Assembly (NCBI GenBank): GCA_016297325.1
Contig: JAEDGW010000004.1
Location: 1 to 48,129 of the forward strand
From: Coprococcus sp.
Lineage (GTDB): Bacteria > Bacillota > Clostridia > Lachnospirales > Lachnospiraceae
DNA: 48,129 nucleotides
Direction of reading: 5' to 3'
How positions within the stretch are numbered: position 1 is the first letter of the stretch; the number at the start of each line of letters is the position of its first letter. Below, in pieces: positions 34,801 to 42,216 of this stretch. Position numbers and translations under genes: made by a program. The notes under the pieces are model-generated. The model saw only the letters and a list, made by a program, of their open reading frames with translations. It had not been told where the DNA came from and made no database searches.

Positions 34801-35966
34801 ATACTGAGGTGAAATTCACTGCCGACAAGGAGAAGATGGACGTGCAGGTGACATTCTCATTCCCAGCCGAAAATGTCAGAGGGCAGGATATAGTATGTTT
34901 CCAGGAACTCAGCGATTCAGTATATGAGGGAGAGATAATAGCTTCCCATAAAGATATAGATAGCGAGGAACAGACGGTATACATAGGTGATAACAGTGTG
35001 AAGATAAGCAAGGTGGATGCGGCGAAAGGACAGGAACTTCCTGGCGCTGAACTTAGACTCTTAGACGGCAGCGGAAAAGAGATAGATCACTGGGTATCAG
35101 ACGGGTCTGCGCATGTTGTCAGCAATCTGAGTGCCGGCAGATATATCCTTGAAGAGGTCAGTGCCCCTGCGGGATACCTGCTTTGCAGGCCGGTCACATT
35201 TGATGTCGATGAAAACGGCGAGGTAAAGGACCGGGTGGAGATGGTCGACAGCACGGCAAAGGTCAGACTGCGTAAGATAGATGATGTGACAGGCATAGCA
35301 CTTGCCGGAGCAGGATTTGAGATGCGGAAAGCCTTAGATGATGAAGTGGTGTATAAAGGGGTCACAGATAAAAATGGAGAGCTGGAATTTGACCGTGTGG
35401 AGCCGGGGGAATATTATCTTGTGGAGACTAAAGCTCCTGCAGGATATGGACTGGCAGATGCTGATGGTCAGAAAATAAAGGTTGTTGTAAAAGAGGATCA
35501 GTATGAGAGTATTCCAGTCATAACAATTAAAAATCACTATGAGCAGGTATATGTACAAAAGCAGGACAGTGATGATGGCAAAGTTCTTAAGGGCGCCGTG
35601 TTTGAACTGATAGATGACGGCGGCAAAACTATTGCGGAGGCAGAGACCGGCAAAGATGGACTGGCGGTGTTTAATGGCATACCGGGAGGCAGATACAGCG
35701 TAAGAGAGAAACAGGCTCCTGAAGGATATGAACTTTATGACGGACTTGTCGGCATAGATACCACATGTCAGATATATGATGAAACTTCACCTGTGACCAT
35801 AAAAGATAAAAAGAAAAAAGAAAAGGAGTTTGTTCTTGAGGACGGATCTCCAGATACAGGAGACGGCAGTATGGCTGTCACTGCCGCCGTTATATTGTGC
35901 TTTGCCGTTATTTTGATTGCGGGATTATTATTTTACAGAAAAAAATATTTTAAAACAGAAAAATGA
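31869..35966 (+). CDS. Large cell-wall-anchored adhesin: thioester domain, Cna-B and VaFE repeats, SPDTG sorting signal
   Basis: A 1365-residue surface protein. It has a signal peptide (1-34) and a thioester-type domain from about 85 to 480, with Cys111 in SAYCGDH. Cna-B/SpaA-type domains begin near 513, 638 and 791, a VaFE-type repeat lies at about 940-1040 (YTLHGWVVSKETGE), and three more Cna-B domains begin near 1043, 1131 and 1226. Several carry the closing E-x-x-A-P-x-G-Y motif typical of isopeptide-bonded domains. The C-terminus has SPDTG (1327-1331), a membrane segment and a short basic tail, so a sortase should anchor it. Thioester domains bind host surfaces covalently. GAAAGGA precedes the ATG. 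No sortase gene is adjacent. Confidence 0.9.
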   Translation: MKKLNIYKILLAVVLTLSLSGIVFYQKFTARSRADESVMSSQGEHTEVYFEDEEDGEAGNAGAAASPSDAQIADVGTGDRIESGELVYYGGEPYTRYYTVYMNGQRYSAYCGDHSKNAVRSTGNVTFGTTQDTLVRKAFMYGPDSSCAWSGFSGMSRNDRQLVMALTLNYIRHGQYFPVVSEFYRYISSSECKDVILDGDQTGLAIVEDCSGKKYGSSVTLTNHARYRDASSDVVRKRTVTVRIDGAAQNYVNVAVPGNTWLHIIRKGTSAIKTIKSGSVKIMTGDRFFFSAGLGYSGKASIGPVSGLPGVTAYTADSNSTTADQQLLFGGVVSFSSISISLDWKEIKDEGYMWLLKNKNYDKTTYRITDAEPYNSARYGVDNYSYAGIMYLVKNSEGKCVDRFLLSYDGCCYVDKTTGRHIVLKNSREKELYNGRIKHKRARLPYGEYTVEEANVLWECNNATGDIKWTNRKVINSGYKKSDKVYKVKITKANSSESLASALLLHVTDEAVKGQFSIQKTDADTKDPVGGAVYRVVKDSAGADGKEICVAIARTDSDGNGIFVSSLYGGKGTPVLTDLPIGRYRIYEKTAPKKYELNSDEAVLEVAPDGEKLYVNGRLCDSSDKYSVRWSTTDKVMSGSVDMKIYKQDAATYGDPQGDATLEGAEFTVKYYSGLYYSKDKLPKEPDRTWVLQTDENGFCDLSSKYVSESAKSDDFYLDDHGKATIPQGTITVQETGAPEGYTLVEPVVRNGSDGRTIDVADGVYLDRVTSDGGRVSLTYGEELIVGNHVVRGDFKLHKKDAATGDGIGGIAFLLENDDRSQSVVVYTDDDGYYSSSSDYISHTCNTNGGKQGDGIWFGDENADDERGALPYGKYHLTELRCDANRNMYKNIEEITFEIGEDGADIDLGDIENERFAGMTSYASLSGDDEKRLPPGTEVVQLTDLVSMEGLDIGHVYTLHGWVVSKETGEKLEDEGADTEVKFTADKEKMDVQVTFSFPAENVRGQDIVCFQELSDSVYEGEIIASHKDIDSEEQTVYIGDNSVKISKVDAAKGQELPGAELRLLDGSGKEIDHWVSDGSAHVVSNLSAGRYILEEVSAPAGYLLCRPVTFDVDENGEVKDRVEMVDSTAKVRLRKIDDVTGIALAGAGFEMRKALDDEVVYKGVTDKNGELEFDRVEPGEYYLVETKAPAGYGLADADGQKIKVVVKEDQYESIPVITIKNHYEQVYVQKQDSDDGKVLKGAVFELIDDGGKTIAEAETGKDGLAVFNGIPGGRYSVREKQAPEGYELYDGLVGIDTTCQIYDETSPVTIKDKKKKEKEFVLEDGSPDTGDGSMAVTAAVILCFAVILIAGLLFYRKKYFKTEK

Positions 35967-36009
35967 CAATAATAAATTGAGATAGTGCGGCCATGCTGAG
36001 ACAATGTTG

Positions 36010-36038
36010 TTGACCTTTAGAATTATTAGTGATAACAT
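36010..36038 (+). promoter_or_regulatory. Probable promoter of ptb-buk
   Basis: TTGACC (36010-36015) and TAACAT (36033-36038) are separated by 17 bases, 46 bases before the ptb start. A perfect TATAAT also lies at 36053-36058 but without a good -35. Confidence 0.5.
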
Positions 36039-36084
36039 ACAACATGGATTTGTATAATAATAATTTTTACGTGAGGTGCGAAAG

Positions 36085-37005
36085 ATGAGTAAAAGTTTTG
36101 ATGATTTATTGGCAAAGGTTTCACAGTGCAGCAGAAAGACTGTATCAGTTGCAGTAGCACAGGATGCTCCTATTCTTGAGGCTGTAAAGGCTGCGAAGGA
36201 GCAGGGGATTGCAGATGCTATACTTGTAGGTGATGAGGCTAAGATCAGAGAGATAGCAGATCAGATCGGTATGGATCTTACAGGTTATGAGATCATAAAT
36301 GAGCCAGATGATATAGAGGCTTCACTTAAGGCAGTGAAACTTGTTCACGATCATAAGGCTGATATGTATATGAAGGGTCTTCTTTCAACAAAGGATTTCC
36401 TGAAGAGCGTACTCAACAAAGAAGTTGGTCTTAGAAATGGCAAGCCACTTTCACATGTATGTGTATTTGAGATCCCTGGTATTGACAGACTCCTGTACCT
36501 TACAGATGTTGCATTTATGACTTACCCTTCACTTGAGGAGAAGAAGTCTATCATAGAGAACTCTGTAGAGGTTGCTCATGCATGCGGTATACCTTGTCCA
36601 AAGGTTGCTCCACTTGCAGCAGTTGAGGTTGTAAATCCTAAGATGCCTGTAACTGTAGAGGCTGCAGAGCTTACAAAGATGAACGAGAACGGCGAGATCA
36701 CAGGCTGTATCGTTGATGGTCCTCTTTCAATGGATCTTGCAATTGAGCCTGAGGCAGCTATCCACAAGGGAGCTACAGACAGAAAGATCGTTGGAGATGC
36801 AGATATCCTTCTGTTCCCAGACATCCATGCCGGAAACCTTGTATACAAGACACTTGTTCACACAACAAAGTGTAAGAACGGATGTATCATCACAGGTACA
36901 GATGCTCCTGTAATCCTTACATCAAGATCAGATACATTTGAGGTTAAGCTTAACTCAATAGCACTTGCAGCAGTTGTTGCTGAGTCACTTAAGAATAATA
37001 AATAA
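36085..37005 (+). CDS. ptb: Phosphate butyryltransferase
   Basis: The ATG at 36085 follows GAGGTG; an upstream in-frame GTG at 36076 lacks a site. The 306-residue protein is of the phosphate acetyl/butyryltransferase family. It has KGLLSTKDFLKSVLN, the VAFMTYPSLEEK segment, GCIVDGPLSMDLAI, and ILLFPDIHAGNLVYKTL near the C-terminus. It converts butyryl-CoA and phosphate to butyryl phosphate, which the next gene's enzyme uses to make ATP and butyrate. Codon use is strongly biased to a few codons, as expected for a highly expressed fermentation enzyme. This route differs from the butyryl-CoA:acetate CoA-transferase route of many relatives. Confidence 0.93.
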   Translation: MSKSFDDLLAKVSQCSRKTVSVAVAQDAPILEAVKAAKEQGIADAILVGDEAKIREIADQIGMDLTGYEIINEPDDIEASLKAVKLVHDHKADMYMKGLLSTKDFLKSVLNKEVGLRNGKPLSHVCVFEIPGIDRLLYLTDVAFMTYPSLEEKKSIIENSVEVAHACGIPCPKVAPLAAVEVVNPKMPVTVEAAELTKMNENGEITGCIVDGPLSMDLAIEPEAAIHKGATDRKIVGDADILLFPDIHAGNLVYKTLVHTTKCKNGCIITGTDAPVILTSRSDTFEVKLNSIALAAVVAESLKNNK

Positions 37006-37075
37006 TCACTCTGTGCTGACGAAAGTGCGGCAGGAATGATCAAAAATATTGTTACATAAAATTGGAGGTAGAACA

Positions 37076-38143
37076 ATGTCATACAAGATTCTTATAATAA
37101 ATCCAGGTTCAACATCGACAAAAATCGGTGTGTTCGAGGATGAGACACTTCTGTTTGAGGAGACACTCAGACATACAACAGAGGAGCTTGCAGGCTTTAA
37201 CATGATCGTTGACCAGAAGGATTTCAGAAAGAAAGTTATCCTTGACGTACTTGCTGAGAAGAACTTTGATATCAAGACACTTGATGTATGTGTAGGACGT
37301 GGCGGTATGCTCAAGCCTATCCCAGGTGGTACATATGCAGTCAGCGATGACCTTCTTGAGGACCTCAAGATCGGAAAGCAGGGACAGCATGCATCAAATC
37401 TCGGTGGTATTCTTGCCAGAGAGATCGGTGATGAGCTTGGAGTTCCTTCATATATCGTAGATCCAGTCGTAGTTGATGAGCTTATGCCATCATCAAGACT
37501 TTCAGGAGTACCTGAGCTTCCAAGAATAAGCGTGTTCCATGCACTGAACCAGAAGGCAGTTGCAAAGAGATATGCAAAGGAAGTTGGAAAGAAGTACACA
37601 GACCTCAACCTCATCGTTGTACATATGGGCGGCGGAGTTTCAGTAGGTGCCCATGATCACGGAAAGGTTGTAGACGTATACAACGCACTTGATGGCGACG
37701 GAGCTTTCTCACCTGAGAGAGCAGGCGGAGTTCCTTCAGGAGCACTTGTAAAGATGTGCTTCTCAGGAGAGTACACACAGGCTGAGGTTATGAAGAAGCT
37801 CGTTGGTAAGGGTGGATTCAATGCTTACATCGGAAGCAACGATGCAAGAGATCTTGAGAAGCTTGTGAATGAGGGCGATGAGCATGCAAAGCTTGTTCAG
37901 GATGCTTTCTATCAGCAGGTTGCAAAGGATATAGGTGGTATGGCAACTGTTCTCAGAGGAAAGGTTGATCAGATCATCCTCACAGGCGGAATCGCATATT
38001 CAAAGCATACATGTGATGAGCTTGAGAAGAGAGCCGGATTTATCGCTCCATTTACAGTATATGCTGGAGAGGATGAGCTTCTGGCACTTGCACAGGGAGC
38101 TCTCAGAGTTATGAACGGCGAAGAGGAGCCAATGAAGTATTAA
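37076..38143 (+). CDS. buk: Butyrate kinase
   Basis: A 355-residue kinase of the acetate/butyrate (ASKHA) family starting at ATG 37076 after TTGGAGG. Motifs are INPGSTSTKIGVFE (nucleotide phosphate-binding), VVHMGGGVSVGAHDHGKVVD, and ILTGGIAYSK. It forms butyrate and ATP from butyryl phosphate. It follows ptb after 70 bases, and the two form the terminal butyrate operon. Codon use is as biased as in ptb. Confidence 0.95.
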   Translation: MSYKILIINPGSTSTKIGVFEDETLLFEETLRHTTEELAGFNMIVDQKDFRKKVILDVLAEKNFDIKTLDVCVGRGGMLKPIPGGTYAVSDDLLEDLKIGKQGQHASNLGGILAREIGDELGVPSYIVDPVVVDELMPSSRLSGVPELPRISVFHALNQKAVAKRYAKEVGKKYTDLNLIVVHMGGGVSVGAHDHGKVVDVYNALDGDGAFSPERAGGVPSGALVKMCFSGEYTQAEVMKKLVGKGGFNAYIGSNDARDLEKLVNEGDEHAKLVQDAFYQQVAKDIGGMATVLRGKVDQIILTGGIAYSKHTCDELEKRAGFIAPFTVYAGEDELLALAQGALRVMNGEEEPMKY

Positions 38144-38193
38144 TTGGCGATTGTCATATAACAGCTTGAATGATAATTTATAGCAGAATTTGC

Positions 38194-38200
38194 CATTATA
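38194..38200 (+). promoter_or_regulatory. Candidate sigma-G -10 element before the spore protein gene
   Basis: CATTATA matches the sigma-G -10 consensus CATHMTA and lies about 80 bases before the start. A TGATA at 18-base spacing (38171-38175) is only a partial match to the -35. Sigma-G control would be expected for this gene family. Confidence 0.3.
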
Positions 38201-38277
38201 AGTTTTCTGATAATGCTCATAATAGTAACAAGACGAAAGTCTTAAAAAGTATTTTTCTATTATGGAGGTAAAGGGAA

Positions 38278-38484
38278 ATGGCAAGTTCAAACTCTAACAA
38301 GACAAGTGTTCCAGAGGCAAAGAGTGCTATGAACAAGTTCAAGATGGAGGTAGCTAAGGAGATCGGTGTTGATCTTAAGGATGGCTACAATGGAGATTTA
38401 ACTTCAGCTCAGTCTGGTTCAATCGGAGGCGAGATGGTTCGTCAGATGATCAAGAGACAGGAAGAGCAGATGTCAGGCAGATAA
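38278..38484 (+). CDS. Alpha/beta-type small acid-soluble spore protein
   Basis: A 68-residue DNA-binding spore protein. It has the family's two helices: VPEAKSAMNKFKMEVAKEIGV, which includes the region cut by germination protease, and the second signature YNGDLTSAQSGSIGGEMVRQMI. These proteins coat spore DNA and protect it from UV. TGGAGGT precedes the ATG. Its presence suggests the strain can sporulate or descends from spore formers. A terminator follows the gene. Confidence 0.93.
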   Translation: MASSNSNKTSVPEAKSAMNKFKMEVAKEIGVDLKDGYNGDLTSAQSGSIGGEMVRQMIKRQEEQMSGR

Positions 38485-38524
38485 GCAAAGCTTATATTAG
38501 CCGTTAAATCTACGAAGTAAAGAG

Positions 38525-38560
38525 AGACCTGGTGTATTATTGGTGCATCAGGTCTTTCTT
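38525..38560 (+). terminator. Intrinsic terminator after the spore protein gene
   Basis: GACCTGGTGTA pairs with TGCATCAGGTC (G-T pairs allowed) in an 11-bp stem, followed by TTTCTTG. Confidence 0.75.
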
Positions 38561-38596
38561 GTTTGACTTTGACAGGGTTTGCTTATAACTTTCTGG

Positions 38597-38636
38597 TATA
38601 ATAGGCTAGACAAGCGTTTATTCATTATGATATAAT
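38597..38636 (+). promoter_or_regulatory. Probable tig promoter region
   Basis: Two candidates overlap. TGG-TATAAT at 38597-38602 is an extended -10, with TTGACA at 38569 too far away (22 bases). TAGACA (38607-38612) with TATAAT (38631-38636) has an 18-base spacer. Either would give a leader of over 100 bases before tig. Confidence 0.5.
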
Positions 38637-38758
38637 CGATGATTGATGTGGACTTTTGTTCGCAAATATAACAATAAAAGATAAATGGATGCTATTTGAG
38701 TGCCTTAAATATGTAGGGCTAAGGCACCATTTGCACATTTCAAGGAGGAAATAAAAAG

Positions 38759-40045
38759 ATGAGTTTCACAGTAGAAAAGCTTGAGCACAGTATGGCAAAA
38801 CTTACTATCACAGTTCCAGCGGAAGAGTTTGATAAGGCAATGGTAAAAGCTTACAACAAGACAAAGAGCAGATTCAACGTGCCTGGATTCCGTAAGGGAA
38901 AAGTACCTATGGCTTTCATCGAGAAGATGTATGGTCCTGCAGTATTTTATGAGGATGCTGCAAACGACATGATCAACGAGTATTATCCAAAGGAGGCTGT
39001 TGCTTCAGAGCTTGAGATCGCTTCACAGCCTGTTATTGATGTTACACAGATCGAGAAGGGCAAAGACCTTATCTTCACAGCTGAGGTTGCTGTTAAGCCT
39101 GAGGTTACACTTGGCGAGTACAAGGGTATCGAGGTAGACAAGATCGAGGTTGAGGTTACTGAGGAGGAAGTTCTTGAGGATATCAAGAAGGAGCAGCTTC
39201 AGAACGCAAGAAAGGTCATAGTGAACGACAGACCAGCCAAGCTTGATGATGAGATCACTCTTGACTTCGAGGGATTTGTTGATGGCGTTGCATTTGAAGG
39301 TGGAAAGGGCGAGAATTACAAGCTTGTTCTTGGTTCACATTCATTCATCGATACATTTGAGGATCAGCTCGTTGGTAAGAGCGTAGGAGAGGATGTTGAG
39401 GTCAACGTTACATTCCCAGAGGATTACCAGGCTGAGGATCTTGCAGGAAAGCCAGCTGTATTCAAGTGTAAGATCAACACTATCACAGAGTCACAGCTCC
39501 CAGAGCTCAACGATGAGTTCGCAAGCGAAGTTGGTGGATGCGATACACTTGACCAGTACAAGGCAGAGGTAAAGGAGAAGCTCCTTGCCCAGAAGAATAA
39601 AAATGCTGCAAATGAGAAGGAAGTAAAGGTTCTTGATAAGGTTATCGAGAATGCTACTATGGATATAGCAGATGCTCAGGTAGAGGATATGCAGAAGAGA
39701 ATGAGAGACGAGTTTGCCCAGTCTCTTCAGTATCAGGGAATCAACTTTGAGCAGTATCTGCAGATCGTGAATGTTACAGAGGAAGCATTCTTAGAGAGAG
39801 TTAAGCCAGATGCGCTTAAGAGAATCCAGCAGAGAGCAGTTCTTGAGGCTGTAGTTAAGGCTGAGAACATTGAAGTATCTGATGAGGAAGTTGATGAGGA
39901 GCTCACAAACATGGCAAATCAGTACCAGATGAAGCTTGAGGATATCAAGGGATTCATGGGTGAGGCTGAGATCAACAGCATCAAGAAGGACGTTGCAGTT
40001 AAGAAGGCTGCAAAGCTCATCGTAGATGAGGCAAAGGAAGTTTAA
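38759..40045 (+). CDS. tig: Trigger factor (ribosome-associated chaperone / prolyl isomerase)
   Basis: A 428-residue protein with the ribosome-binding motif FRKGKVPMAFIE (about 45-56). An FKBP-type prolyl isomerase domain lies near 155-240 (ITLDFEGFVDGVAFEGGKGENY, FPEDYQAEDLAGKPAVFKC), followed by a long helical chaperone region. It catches nascent chains at the ribosome exit. AAGGAGG precedes the ATG. clpP and clpX follow, the conserved order. Codon use is strongly biased, as for a highly expressed gene. Confidence 0.95.
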   Translation: MSFTVEKLEHSMAKLTITVPAEEFDKAMVKAYNKTKSRFNVPGFRKGKVPMAFIEKMYGPAVFYEDAANDMINEYYPKEAVASELEIASQPVIDVTQIEKGKDLIFTAEVAVKPEVTLGEYKGIEVDKIEVEVTEEEVLEDIKKEQLQNARKVIVNDRPAKLDDEITLDFEGFVDGVAFEGGKGENYKLVLGSHSFIDTFEDQLVGKSVGEDVEVNVTFPEDYQAEDLAGKPAVFKCKINTITESQLPELNDEFASEVGGCDTLDQYKAEVKEKLLAQKNKNAANEKEVKVLDKVIENATMDIADAQVEDMQKRMRDEFAQSLQYQGINFEQYLQIVNVTEEAFLERVKPDALKRIQQRAVLEAVVKAENIEVSDEEVDEELTNMANQYQMKLEDIKGFMGEAEINSIKKDVAVKKAAKLIVDEAKEV

Positions 40046-40075
40046 TCGTCCTTATATCAAAAGGAGGTAGATAAC

Positions 40076-40657
40076 ATGGCATTAGTACCATACGTAGTAG
40101 AACAGACAAGTCGCGGAGAGCGCACATATGATATTTACTCAAGATTATTAAAAGACAGGATCATCTTCCTTGGAGATGAAGTCAATGACGCAACTGCAAG
40201 CCTTGTCATTGCTCAGCTGCTGTTCCTTGAGTCAGAGGATCCATCAAAGGATATCTCTCTGTACATCAACAGTCCAGGTGGTTCTGTGACAGCAGGTATG
40301 GGTATCTACGACACAATGAGATATATTAAATGCGATGTTTCGACTATATGCTGCGGTATGGCTGCCAGCATGGGAGCATTCCTTCTGGCAGGCGGCGCAA
40401 AGGGAAAGCGTTATGCACTCCCTAATTCAGAGATCATGATACATCAGCCGCTTGGTGGAACCCAGGGACAGGCTACAGAGATTGAGATTGCAGCAAGACA
40501 TATCTTAAAGACAAAGGAAAAACTTAACAGAATGCTCGCAGAGAATACGGGCAAGCCTATAGATGTCATAGCTGCAGACACTGACCGTGACAATTGGATG
40601 TCAGCAGACGAAGCATGTGCTTATGGTCTTATCGACAGTGTTATAACAAACAGATAA
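40076..40657 (+). CDS. clpP: ATP-dependent Clp protease proteolytic subunit
   Basis: This 193-residue serine protease has the catalytic Ser in CCGMAASMGAFLLAGG (about 98) and the His in EIMIHQPLGGTQGQATEIEI (about 123). The Asp of the triad is in the DTDRD region. The N-terminal VVEQTSRGERTYDIYSRLLKDRI is typical. It forms the tetradecamer fed by ClpX. AAGGAGG lies before the ATG, 30 bases after tig. Confidence 0.97.
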   Translation: MALVPYVVEQTSRGERTYDIYSRLLKDRIIFLGDEVNDATASLVIAQLLFLESEDPSKDISLYINSPGGSVTAGMGIYDTMRYIKCDVSTICCGMAASMGAFLLAGGAKGKRYALPNSEIMIHQPLGGTQGQATEIEIAARHILKTKEKLNRMLAENTGKPIDVIAADTDRDNWMSADEACAYGLIDSVITNR

Positions 40658-40684
40658 TTCAGATATCCTATATCTGAGAAAGGC

Positions 40685-40724
40685 ATCAGGCACAGGGATG
40701 CTTCATAGCTTCCCTGTGCCTGAT
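40685..40724 (+). terminator. Strong hairpin between clpP and clpX
   Basis: ATCAGGCACAGGGA and TCCCTGTGCCTGAT form a perfect 14-bp stem with a 12-base loop. The tail is only ATTTAAAAATAG, so it may weaken read-through or stabilise the clpP mRNA end and not fully stop transcription. Confidence 0.65.
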
Positions 40725-40755
40725 ATTTAAAAATAGCGGTAATAGAGGTATTGTA

Positions 40756-42060
40756 ATGGCAAATCGTAGTGACGATAGAAAACAGCTCAGATGTTCTTTT
40801 TGCAATAAGACACAGGATCAGGTGAGAAAGCTTATTGCCGGACCGGGGGCTTACATTTGTGATGAATGTATAGAGATATGCTCTGAGATAATAGAAGAAG
40901 AACTGGGTGATGTAGAACTTGATGAGAACATCAATCTTCTCAAACCAAAGGAAATAAAGAATTTTCTTGATGAGTACGTCATAGGTCAGGAAGAGGCAAA
41001 GAAGGTACTGGCGGTTGCCGTGTACAACCATTATAAGAGAATTTTAGCTCAGAAGGACTTTGATGTTGAATTGCAGAAGAGTAATATTCTTATGGTGGGA
41101 CCGACAGGTTCCGGTAAGACATATCTTGCTCAGACACTTGCAAAACTGCTCAATGTTCCATTTGCAATAGCAGATGCCACAACACTTACCGAGGCCGGTT
41201 ATGTTGGAGAGGATGTTGAGAACATACTCTTAAAACTCATTCAGGCAGCGGATTATGATATTGAGCGTGCTGAGCATGGAATTATCTATATTGATGAGAT
41301 AGACAAGATTACAAAGAAGAGCGAGAACGTGTCCATAACCAGAGATGTATCCGGTGAGGGCGTTCAGCAGGCTTTGTTGAAGATTATAGAGGGAACCGTG
41401 GCATCAGTTCCACCTCAGGGCGGAAGAAAGCATCCACATCAGGAACTCATTCAGATAGATACCACGAACATATTGTTCATATGTGGCGGTGCATTTGAGG
41501 GACTTGAGAAGATCATAGAGAATCGTGTGGGTCAGAAGGCTATAGGTTTCAATGCAGAAGTGATAGAGCAGTCAGAGCAGGATGTGGGACAGCTTCTTAA
41601 GCAGGTTATGCCACATGATTTCGTGAAGTACGGACTTATACCAGAGTTCGTTGGACGAGTGCCTGTGGCTGTCACACTGGATCTGCTTGATGAGGATGCG
41701 CTTGTCAGAATCCTTACCGAGCCTAAGAGTGCTATATGTAAGCAGTACAAGAAACTGTTTGAACTTGACGGAGTAGAGCTCGAGATCGAGGAAGATGCAC
41801 TGAGAGAGATAGCAAAGGAAGCCATGGACAGAAAGACCGGAGCCAGAGGTCTTCGTGCGATCATGGAGAGCGCAACACTCAATCTGATGTATGAGATCCC
41901 ATCGGATCCTACTATCAAGAAGTGTGTTATCACAAAGGGCGTTATAACCGGAGAGTCTAAGCCGGAGCTCACCTACAGGGATGAGAATGAGGAGCCTGAT
42001 GTGCCTAGAAAGACAGGAAGAAAGAAAAAGACAAATACAGACAACGGTGAGAGTGCATAG
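40756..42060 (+). CDS. clpX: Clp protease ATPase subunit ClpX
   Basis: A 434-residue AAA+ unfoldase. The zinc-binding N-domain has C-x2-C (CSFCNK, about 15-18) and C-x2-C (CDECIEIC). Walker A is GPTGSGKTYLAQ (about 115-126), Walker B IIYIDEIDKI, and the pore loop and R-finger regions are intact (GYVGEDVE, VSGEGVQQALLKIIEGT, FVGRVPV). It unfolds tagged proteins for ClpP. The gene starts 98 bases after clpP. Confidence 0.97.
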   Translation: MANRSDDRKQLRCSFCNKTQDQVRKLIAGPGAYICDECIEICSEIIEEELGDVELDENINLLKPKEIKNFLDEYVIGQEEAKKVLAVAVYNHYKRILAQKDFDVELQKSNILMVGPTGSGKTYLAQTLAKLLNVPFAIADATTLTEAGYVGEDVENILLKLIQAADYDIERAEHGIIYIDEIDKITKKSENVSITRDVSGEGVQQALLKIIEGTVASVPPQGGRKHPHQELIQIDTTNILFICGGAFEGLEKIIENRVGQKAIGFNAEVIEQSEQDVGQLLKQVMPHDFVKYGLIPEFVGRVPVAVTLDLLDEDALVRILTEPKSAICKQYKKLFELDGVELEIEEDALREIAKEAMDRKTGARGLRAIMESATLNLMYEIPSDPTIKKCVITKGVITGESKPELTYRDENEEPDVPRKTGRKKKTNTDNGESA

Positions 42061-42080
42061 AGCATTTTCACAGGAAAATG

Positions 42081-42187
42081 AGACGTTATTACGCTGATAT
42101 GTATGCGCCCGCAGGCCACTGATACTGGCGGACGACTTTACGGTGAACCTACATGTGTTCACAAGGTGTTATAACGTCTTATTTTTG
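42081..42187 (+). terminator. Structured intergenic RNA closed by a terminator-like stem, between clpX and lon
   Basis: AGACGTTAT (42081-42089) pairs with ATAACGTCT (42171-42179), followed by TATTTTTG. Inside are at least two more hairpins: one around 42109-42131 (CCGC/GCGG arms) and a perfect GTGAAC/GTTCAC stem at 42143-42162. The result is a multibranch fold of about 100 bases ending in a T-run. It could be a terminator or a regulated leader of lon. Confidence 0.5.
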
Positions 42188-42216
42188 AATGCGATATATA
42201 AACGGAGATACAAGCA

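Noticed and set aside
41532..42162. Long minus-strand frames opposite clpX
   Set aside because: They are shadows of a highly conserved gene and have low-complexity Ser/Leu composition.
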